NCBI GenBank assembly: GCA_029248335.1
Contig: JAQWJM010000110.1
Span: 1 to 9,690 of the forward strand
Direction of reading: 5' to 3'
Source: UBA12014 sp029248335
Lineage (GTDB): Bacteria > Planctomycetota > Phycisphaerae > Phycisphaerales > SM1A02
Length of the DNA stretch: 9,690 nucleotides
A model generated the notes under the pieces. That model did no database searches. It was not told the origin of the DNA and was given only the letters and a program-made list of their open reading frames with translations. Position numbers and translations under genes: made by a program. Below, one piece after another: positions 1-4,991 of the stretch (the stretch's first letter is position 1; each line of letters starts with the position of its first letter).

Positions 1-107
1 CTGACGGGTGACATGATTCTGATTTTCGAAGCACTCTCCGGGGTCGCCCCGGAGAGGAACATGCTCGAAACGACCAGGACGATGTTGAAGATCCTCGTTC
101 CCGCCAT
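1..107 (-). CDS. Possible N-terminus of a leftward secreted or membrane protein (partial; alternative to the rightward partial gene)
   Basis: Reading leftwards from an ATG at 107-105, an open frame of 35 complete codons runs off the left edge. It begins MAGTR, followed by a hydrophobic run of about 13 residues (IFNIVLVVSSMFL) and then a small, polar SGATPESAS stretch. This is the pattern of a signal peptide or an N-terminal membrane anchor; there is no lipobox Cys. A run of six G at 115-120 (read on the minus strand) lies 7 nt upstream of the ATG and could serve as a wobble-paired Shine-Dalgarno. If real, the gene is divergent from the TPR-YggX gene and the two share 108-226 as a promoter region. 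Against it, codons 25-33 include several rarely used elsewhere in the window (AGT, AAA, AGA, TCA). It is mutually exclusive with the plus-strand reading: third codon positions coincide in the two frames, so GC3 cannot separate them. The function is not recognisable. Confidence 0.42.
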   Translation of the reverse strand, partial: MAGTRIFNIVLVVSSMFLSGATPESASKIRIMSPV

Positions 108-111
108 CTGA
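1..111 (+). CDS. Possible C-terminus of a rightward protein (partial; alternative to the leftward partial gene)
   Basis: Frame 1 is open from the left edge for 36 codons to a TGA at 109-111. About 29 of 36 third positions are G or C, as in the confident genes. The peptide starts LTGDMILIFEALSG and ends TMLKILVPAI, a mixed hydrophobic and charged tail that I cannot assign to a family. It contains two ATT isoleucine codons, which are uncommon in this window. No clear terminator follows; a 12-bp palindrome lies at 121-132 without a T run. The frame is short, cut by the window edge and has a credible competitor on the other strand, so it is listed only as an alternative. Confidence 0.35.
   Translation: MTGDMILIFEALSGVAPERNMLETTRTMLKILVPAI
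34..56. repeat. Perfect 10-bp inverted repeat with 3-nt loop
   Basis: CTCTCCGGGG, then TCG, then CCCCGGAGAG: a perfect 10-bp stem with a tight 3-nt loop. Neither side is followed by a T run, so a canonical intrinsic terminator is not supported. It lies inside the edge coding region whichever strand is used, where it encodes LSGVAPER on plus or LSGATPES on minus. It could be an RNA hairpin near the start of the leftward gene, a protein-binding palindrome or chance in GC-rich DNA. Confidence 0.6.
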
Positions 112-226
112 GATCCCCCCGCGGCCGGCCGCCTGGATCGACCTGCAGGCCCGTCTCGATCCGCTTCGATCGAACTCACGCGATTGCCTCGCCTCCGCGG
201 CCGTCGGCGGGGTAGCATGCCTCGCC
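112..226. other. Short non-coding region upstream of the TPR-YggX gene, with palindromes
   Basis: Only 115 bases separate the stop at 111 (or the leftward start at 107) from the ATG at 227. The stretch contains a 12-bp palindrome GCGGCCGGCCGC at 121-132, a 7-bp inverted repeat GGATCGA/TCGATCC at 135-141 and 156-162 that encloses the 8-bp palindrome CCTGCAGG at 142-149, and a 10-bp palindrome TTCGATCGAA at 165-174. No convincing -35/-10 pair of the sigma-70 type is visible. It probably holds the promoter of the downstream gene, and of the leftward gene too if that reading is right. TCGA-containing words are common throughout this DNA, so some of the palindromes may be compositional. Confidence 0.4.
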
Positions 227-258
227 ATGAGCAACCAGACCCCCCAATCTTCCGATGA
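217..258 (+). other. 13-codon out-of-frame mini-ORF overlapping the TPR-YggX start
   Basis: An ATG at 217, four bases after a GGGG (209-212), opens a 13-codon frame (MPRHEQPDPPIFR) ending in TGA at 256-258. It overlaps the first codons of the TPR-YggX gene in another frame. Its ribosome-binding context is better than that of the main ATG at 227, so ribosomes might load here and reinitiate or compete. Nothing in the peptide itself suggests function, and coincidence is quite likely. Confidence 0.15.
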
Positions 259-895
259 CCCCCGTCTCCTCGAGCGAATCGCTCAGTTCGAGAACATGAC
301 GACCGCCGACCCCGACAACGAGATGGCGTTCTTCTCACTTGGAAACGCCTACCTGAAGGCGAATCGAGCGGCCGAGGCGGCGTCGAGCTTCGAGCGCGTC
401 ACGGTCCTGAATCCGGACATGAGCAAGGCCTGGCAACTCGCCGGCGAAGCCATGATCGGCGCCGGGCTCGAGGACAAGGCCGTGCAGCACCTCGAACACG
501 GTCACGAAGTCGCCGTCGCCAAGGGAGACCTCATGGTCCGGGACGCCATCGTGACGGCGCTCGAATCGATCGGGAGGACGGCCCCCGAAGCGTCCGATGC
601 GGCGAAGGCCGCGGCCCAGGAAGCATCGGAATCCGGAACGTTCACCTGCGGCCGGACCGGCAAGCTGGGAACCGCGATGGACGCACCGCCGTTCAAGGGC
701 GCGGTGGGCGGCTGGATCGGCGAGAACATCTCCACCGAGACCTGGAACGACTGGATCGGCCAGGGAACCAAGGTCATCAACGAACTTCGACTCGACTTCA
801 GCCGGGAAGAGGATCAGGAGACCTACGACCGCCACATGCGCGAGTTCCTCGGCATCGACGACGATCTTCTCGAGTCGCTTCGCAGCGGCAGCTGA
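227..895 (+). CDS. TPR protein fused to a C-terminal YggX-type Fe(II)-trafficking domain
   Basis: This 222-residue soluble protein has no signal peptide or membrane segment. Residues 31-98 form two tetratricopeptide repeats with the usual Ala/Gly/Leu spacing (FFSLGNAYLKANRAAEAASSF, then AWQLAGEAMIGAGLEDKAVQHL). Residues 115-135 are an Ala/Glu-rich linker. Residues 137-210 match the YggX family: a Cys near the domain start (C141, at the position of the family's conserved Cys), PPFKGAVGGWIGENIS, the TWNDW segment, TKVINELRLDF and a closing MREFLG helix. In enteric bacteria YggX is about 90 residues, protects labile Fe-S clusters from oxidation and is proposed to handle Fe(II). Here the TPRs may dock it to a partner, which is inference. 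The ATG at 227 is the only in-frame start nearby; its Shine-Dalgarno is weak, with GGGG lying 14 nt away. The gene converges on the MoxR/Bat operon across a 54-nt gap. Confidence 0.9.
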   Translation: MSNQTPQSSDDPRLLERIAQFENMTTADPDNEMAFFSLGNAYLKANRAAEAASSFERVTVLNPDMSKAWQLAGEAMIGAGLEDKAVQHLEHGHEVAVAKGDLMVRDAIVTALESIGRTAPEASDAAKAAAQEASESGTFTCGRTGKLGTAMDAPPFKGAVGGWIGENISTETWNDWIGQGTKVINELRLDFSREEDQETYDRHMREFLGIDDDLLESLRSGS

Positions 896-949
896 ACGAA
901 TCGTGAGGCCGCCGGTCATGCGTGGAAAGCCTCGTGATCGTCGCCGGGC
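896..949. other. Convergent intergenic gap without a clear terminator
   Basis: These 54 bases separate the ends of the rightward TPR-YggX gene and the leftward operon. The only structure seen is a 5-bp stem GAGGC/GCCTC (905-909 with 929-933) around a 19-nt loop, with no T run on either strand. Convergent genes would normally need termination here, but I see no canonical Rho-independent signal; Rho-dependent termination is possible. Confidence 0.4.
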
Positions 950-2953
950 TCAACCCGCGGCGGACTGGCGTTGCCACAGCCACCACTCGAGCATCATCAA
1001 CACGAGCGAGACGCCGAGCAGCCAGGGCCAGAAGTCCTGCCAGCGGGTACCCCCCGCCGCCGCCGCCTCCCCGGTGATGCGGTCGAGGCTCAACTCGATC
1101 GATTCCGCCGCCGCAGCGCGTCGCTCGGTCGGATCGAGCTGATTCACCGCGAAGATCCTTCGGCGTGGTGAATCGTCTCCGGGCTCCGTCCACGACAGTT
1201 CGTAGCGGCCCGCCCGGCGGACCGGCCCCCATGCGAACGTCATCGGATCCGCCGACTCGACCGCGACGTCGGACCCGTCCGGACGCCGCACCCGAAGATC
1301 CATCGCCTGCGCCGGGAGCCGAGCCGTCAACGGACTCCCGGGTGCGACGCCCGCCGATGCCACCGCATCGCCGAGACCGCCGAGGTATTCGATCGCGTTG
1401 GGCACGAAGTTCACGAACGACCGGAGATACGGCCAGTTCGAATCGAGCGGATCGAAGGTCGCATGGATGATCTGGATCGGTCCTCGGTCGACCGAGACGA
1501 CCATCGGTCCATCCCCCGATTCGACGAGTGATTCGACACCCGTGCCGGTCGTGACCTTCCGCATCGAGCTCACGAAGAGTTCGTCGAGATTCACGTAGCG
1601 AAGCACCGGATGGTCCTCCGCGCTGCGACGGACGACGATGCCCTCGGCCGGATCCCCGAACTCGGTCAGTCCCTCGATCGGCGGAGTTCGCCCGAACGAG
1701 AGATATCGCCCCGGGGGAAGCGTCTCGACCGCCGCGTCGTCGAGCACGACCACGTCGTAGTCGTCGAGCCCACCGGACGCAGCGAGCGTTTCGTAAGCGT
1801 CGAGTGTCAGCAGATCGAGCGACTCGAGCGCCATCCCCTCGAGGACCGATCGAAGCACGAAGGACTCGGTGTCCACCAGCGCGACCTTGAGGCGTCGAGC
1901 GGGTGGCACCACGAGCATCGCCGCGTCGTCGGTGGGCTGGGCGTCCTCGTTGAGCAGCAGCACCTCGATCACCGCATCCCGTTCCTGCTCGAACGGCGCG
2001 AAGGCGAACTGCTTGCGACCGGGGATCCTCCCGAGGCCGGGCTCCTCGGTCTCCGGGCCGATCTCGATCGGGACCGGCGTGATCGCACGAACCACGCCGT
2101 TCACGCTCAGCTGCAGGTCGGTCGTTCGCGCCTGGTCGGTGGGATTCTCCACCGCGATGAACACCTGGATCTTGCCGGGCTCGTCATAGGGACGCTGGGC
2201 CGCGATCGACGCGATCCCGATGTTGCTCGCCTCGATCGAACCGACCCGGTGATACTCGAGCCGCTCCCCCTCCCGCAGCACCTGTTCGTCAAGGTCGTCG
2301 ATCCGGCCGTCCGACCAGAGTTCGACCGCCGCAGGCGTCGCCACCGGCCCGGTCTGGGAGTCGGGGTCGATCACCGTGAGATACGCGCGGGCAAGCTGAA
2401 GGGCGCCGCCGAGTCGACTGGTTCCATCCGTCGGCTCGATGCCGCGAACCGCCTGGATCGCGGTCTGACGCGAATCCGTGAACGGTGTCCTGATCTCGGC
2501 CTCGTCGTTGAAGGCGACCACCATGATCTCCGCGGCGTCGCCGCTGAAGAGCCCGCCGCCGTGCAGGGCCTCGATCCGCTCGATGGCGGATGCCTTCGCG
2601 AACTCCAGCCTCGAGGTCTCGCCAGAGTCGTCGCCGTCGAGGATGTTCATGGACGAGGAATTGTCCACGACGATCACCGTGCGCCCGTCCCGCCGCTCGC
2701 CCGCGTCGAAACGAGGCTGCATCAGGGCGATGCCGAGAAGGGCGAGGAAGAGGAGCTGCAGGAACAGGAGCAACGTCGGCCGAAGGCGTTGGAAGGGCGC
2801 GTTCGCCCGAAGGTCCTCGACCGATCGCTTCCAGAGGAGGGTGCTGGGAATGGATCGGCGGGTCCGGCGCAGCCGAAGGAAGTACAGCGCGACCAGCGGC
2901 GGAATCACCGACGCGAGCACGATCCCGCCGAACAGCGGCGTCAGCCAGCTCAT
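950..2953 (-). CDS. BatA-like VWA membrane protein
   Basis: This 667-residue membrane protein starts with the BatA N-terminal module: a membrane segment at about 7-27, a strongly basic loop (RLRRTRRS, cytosolic by the positive-inside rule) and a second membrane segment at about 60-79. A VWA domain follows at about 90-240, facing outward. Its MIDAS metal site looks complete: DNSSS at 97-101, a Thr near 178 (GTSRLGGAL) and SDG at 214-216. Residues ~265-350 look like a beta-rich adhesion-type domain, and ~353-525 a GATase-like fold with no catalytic Cys motif, ending in WPYLRSFVNFVPNAIEYLG. A C-terminal membrane segment lies at about 640-660 with a short tail. It is the last gene of the operon; its ATG overlaps the DUF58 stop by 4 nt (ATGA), with GAGG at 2963-2966 as a moderate Shine-Dalgarno 9 nt upstream. 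In the family such proteins act with MoxR and DUF58; the ligand is unknown. Confidence 0.94.
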   Translation of the reverse strand: MSWLTPLFGGIVLASVIPPLVALYFLRLRRTRRSIPSTLLWKRSVEDLRANAPFQRLRPTLLLFLQLLFLALLGIALMQPRFDAGERRDGRTVIVVDNSSSMNILDGDDSGETSRLEFAKASAIERIEALHGGGLFSGDAAEIMVVAFNDEAEIRTPFTDSRQTAIQAVRGIEPTDGTSRLGGALQLARAYLTVIDPDSQTGPVATPAAVELWSDGRIDDLDEQVLREGERLEYHRVGSIEASNIGIASIAAQRPYDEPGKIQVFIAVENPTDQARTTDLQLSVNGVVRAITPVPIEIGPETEEPGLGRIPGRKQFAFAPFEQERDAVIEVLLLNEDAQPTDDAAMLVVPPARRLKVALVDTESFVLRSVLEGMALESLDLLTLDAYETLAASGGLDDYDVVVLDDAAVETLPPGRYLSFGRTPPIEGLTEFGDPAEGIVVRRSAEDHPVLRYVNLDELFVSSMRKVTTGTGVESLVESGDGPMVVSVDRGPIQIIHATFDPLDSNWPYLRSFVNFVPNAIEYLGGLGDAVASAGVAPGSPLTARLPAQAMDLRVRRPDGSDVAVESADPMTFAWGPVRRAGRYELSWTEPGDDSPRRRIFAVNQLDPTERRAAAAESIELSLDRITGEAAAAGGTRWQDFWPWLLGVSLVLMMLEWWLWQRQSAAG

Positions 2954-3909
2954 CGGAGCAGACCTCGCTTCCGAAGGTAGTCCAGAAGCAGTGCGTCGAG
3001 ATCGGTCGAGGTGTCGACCATGGTGTGCATGATGCTGCGGCGGATGCAGTAGTCGCGGAGCGAGCCGCAGTACGCGTCGAGGCGTCGACGGTAGCCTCGA
3101 AGCACCGCCGAATTCACCGTCACCTCGGCTTCATCCTCGTCCTCGAGATCGACGAGCCGCAGGTCGCCGCTCATCCCGTGCCGGCCCGGGTCGATCTCCT
3201 GGGGCGCGAGGACCTGCATCGCATAGACGTCGTACCCTCGGCCCGCCACGTAGCGCAGTCCTCGTTCGAAGCCCTCCTTCTGCAGGAAGTCGCTCAGCAC
3301 GATCATGACGCCACGCCCCTGCCGGGTCAGGGCGATCCGCCGCATCGCCTCCTCGAATCCCCCGTCGCCGCCGGGCTCGAGTTCGAGGAGCCATCGCCCC
3401 ATCTCGTGGGTCCGGCGCCGACCGCGAAGATTCGAGATCCGCTGCAGGCCCGCGGACTCGCCTTCCGAATCGAGCCCGCCGAACGCCGCGAGCGAGACCC
3501 GGTTCTGGTTGACCAGCCCGATGTAGCCGAGGGCCATCGCGAGCCGCCTCGCATATTCGAACTTCGACGGATCGCCCCAGTGCATGCTGGAGGTTCCGTC
3601 CACGACCACGATCAGCGAGAGATCCTCCTCCTCGAGGAAGATCTTCAGGAAGAGCCGGTCGAGCCGTCCGTAGATGTTCCAATCGACGAAGCGGAGGTCG
3701 TCACCGTGCACGTACGGACGAAAGTCCGCGAACTCGACGCTCTGCCCGCGTCGCTTGCTTCGTCGCTCGCCCTGGACGCGTCCGTTGAAGATCTTCCGGC
3801 TGACCACGTCGAGGTGATCGAGCCGCGCCATGAGGCGACTGTCGATGAGCTCATCGACCTTGGTCGGCCGACTCGAACGCGGCGGCGGGCCGTCGGGGAA
3901 ACGACTCAT
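2950..3909 (-). CDS. DUF58 domain protein
   Basis: This 319-residue protein has no membrane segment and is therefore the short soluble type of DUF58 protein. The signature is clear at residues 55-78 (GQSVEFADFRPYVHGDDLRF, then VDWN), followed by a VWA-like fold: VVVDGTSSM at 101-109 is the MIDAS-type loop, with Thr in place of the usual first Ser, and SDF at 206-208 is the later acidic position. C-terminal YDVYAMQVLAPQEIDP is also typical of the family. The ATG at 3909 is chosen because GGGAGG (3916-3921) sits 6 nt upstream and the start overlaps the MoxR stop as ATGA. A longer frame reaching 3996 would only add a basic low-complexity leader read inside moxR. DUF58 proteins are almost always encoded beside MoxR ATPases and are thought to work as their partners or adaptors. 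Confidence 0.96.
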   Translation of the reverse strand: MSRFPDGPPPRSSRPTKVDELIDSRLMARLDHLDVVSRKIFNGRVQGERRSKRRGQSVEFADFRPYVHGDDLRFVDWNIYGRLDRLFLKIFLEEEDLSLIVVVDGTSSMHWGDPSKFEYARRLAMALGYIGLVNQNRVSLAAFGGLDSEGESAGLQRISNLRGRRRTHEMGRWLLELEPGGDGGFEEAMRRIALTRQGRGVMIVLSDFLQKEGFERGLRYVAGRGYDVYAMQVLAPQEIDPGRHGMSGDLRLVDLEDEDEAEVTVNSAVLRGYRRRLDAYCGSLRDYCIRRSIMHTMVDTSTDLDALLLDYLRKRGLLR

Positions 3910-4991
3910 CGGGTGCCTCCCGCGAAGACCGCGCCGGCCGGCGGCCCGTCCTCGGGGTGATCGGCGTCCGCCGGCACCCGCTCGAGCACGCCGCACACGA
4001 TCTCGTCGGCGTCGACGCCGTCCGCCTCCGCCTCGAAGGTCCGGACCAGTCGATGCCGGAGCGCCGGCAGCGCGACCCGACGCACGTCGTCGAGACTCGC
4101 CGCGTACCGACCGTCCATGAGCGCGACGACCTTGGCGGTGGACACCATCGCCTGGGCCGCCCGCGGGCTCGCCCCGATCCGGATGTAGTGACGGAACTCG
4201 GGGATCTCGAACTCGCCCTCGGGGTGGGTCGCGAGCACCAGCCGGATGGCGTAGTCCTTCACCGAATCCGCGATCACGATCCGACGAGCGAGCGCTCTTC
4301 CCGCGAGCACGTCGTCGGCGTCGAGCACCGGTGTGACGTCGACTTCGCCCGGAACCGTCGTCCGGCTGATGATCTCGGTGAGCTCCTCGCGGATCGCGTA
4401 GGGAACGGTGATCTTGAGAAGGAACCGATCGAGCTGCGCCTCCGGCAGCGGAAAGGTTCCTTCCTGTTCGATCGGGTTCTGGGTCGCGAGCACGAGAAAC
4501 GGATCGGGAAGCCGGCGGGTCTCGGCACCGACCGAGACCGATCGCTCCTGCATCGCCTCGAGCATCGCGGACTGGCTCTTGGGCGTGGCCCGGTTGATCT
4601 CGTCCGCGAGCACGATGTTCGCGAAGATCGGTCCCTCTCTGAACTGGAACGCGCGGCCCCCGAGGCCGTCCTCGACGACGATCGTCGTGCCCGTGACGTC
4701 CGCGGGCATGAGGTCGGGAGTGAACTGGATGCGGTTGAAGTCGAGCCCGAGGGAATCCGAGAGCGTCCTGACCAGCAACGTCTTGCCGAGTCCCGGGACC
4801 CCTTCGAGCAGCACGTGCCCGCCCGCGAACAGCGCGATCAACGCCTGGTCGACCACCGCCTCCTGCCCGACGATCCGAAGTCCGATCCGCGCCCGAAGCG
4901 CCGCGAAGGCCGCACGAAAACGGTCGCAGGCCAGCTGGACCGTCTCCACGTCATCGAGCCGCGCCCGCATGCCCTCGGCGAATTCACCCAT
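3906..4991 (-). CDS. MoxR-family AAA+ ATPase
   Basis: This 361-residue cytosolic ATPase has every expected landmark: IVGQEAVVDQAL at 40-51, Walker A GVPGLGKT at 64-71, Walker B VLADEIN at 127-133, sensor 1 in LATQNPIEQEG at 168-178, the MoxR hallmark GTFPLPEAQLDRF at 178-190, and the sensor 2 region GASPRAAQ at 273-280 leading into the AAA lid. MoxR proteins are ATP-driven, chaperone-like remodellers that act on VWA proteins or metal-dependent enzymes. The ATG at 4991 is preferred because GGAG (4998-5001) lies 6 nt upstream, and it overlaps the end of the upstream VWA gene by 8 nt. In-frame starts at 5009 (ATG) and 5036 (GTG) lack a good ribosome-binding site and add residues not seen in typical family members. 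The stop overlaps the DUF58 ATG by 4 nt, implying coupled translation. Confidence 0.97.
   Translation of the reverse strand: MGEFAEGMRARLDDVETVQLACDRFRAAFAALRARIGLRIVGQEAVVDQALIALFAGGHVLLEGVPGLGKTLLVRTLSDSLGLDFNRIQFTPDLMPADVTGTTIVVEDGLGGRAFQFREGPIFANIVLADEINRATPKSQSAMLEAMQERSVSVGAETRRLPDPFLVLATQNPIEQEGTFPLPEAQLDRFLLKITVPYAIREELTEIISRTTVPGEVDVTPVLDADDVLAGRALARRIVIADSVKDYAIRLVLATHPEGEFEIPEFRHYIRIGASPRAAQAMVSTAKVVALMDGRYAASLDDVRRVALPALRHRLVRTFEAEADGVDADEIVCGVLERVPADADHPEDGPPAGAVFAGGTR
3916..3921 (-). promoter_or_regulatory. Strong Shine-Dalgarno of the DUF58 gene
   Basis: GGGAGG on the minus strand, 6 nt before the ATG at 3909 and within the last codons of the MoxR gene. It is the best ribosome-binding site in the window and fixes the DUF58 start at the ATGA overlap. 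Confidence 0.75.

Noticed and set aside
317..530. TPR-YggX protein considered as a simple TPR protein only.
   Set aside because: The C-terminal third matches YggX across the conserved Cys, the WI-ENIS/TWNDW region and the INE-L segment, so a two-domain description fits better.
335..919. A 194-codon minus-strand frame opposite the TPR-YggX gene.
   Set aside because: The plus-strand product shows TPR and YggX motifs; the antisense product shows none.
896..949. A bidirectional intrinsic terminator between the convergent genes.
   Set aside because: Only a 5-bp stem with a long loop is present, and no T run follows on either strand.
1610..3960. Several 450-codon open frames on the plus strand opposite the BatA-like and DUF58 genes.
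   Set aside because: The products are Arg-rich low-complexity sequence without domains, while the minus-strand proteins have clear family motifs throughout.
3910..3996. Upstream extension of the DUF58 gene (29 extra residues).
   Set aside because: The added residues are Arg/Gly/Ala-rich translation of the moxR end. A GGGAGG site 6 nt before the ATG at 3909 and the ATGA overlap mark the start.
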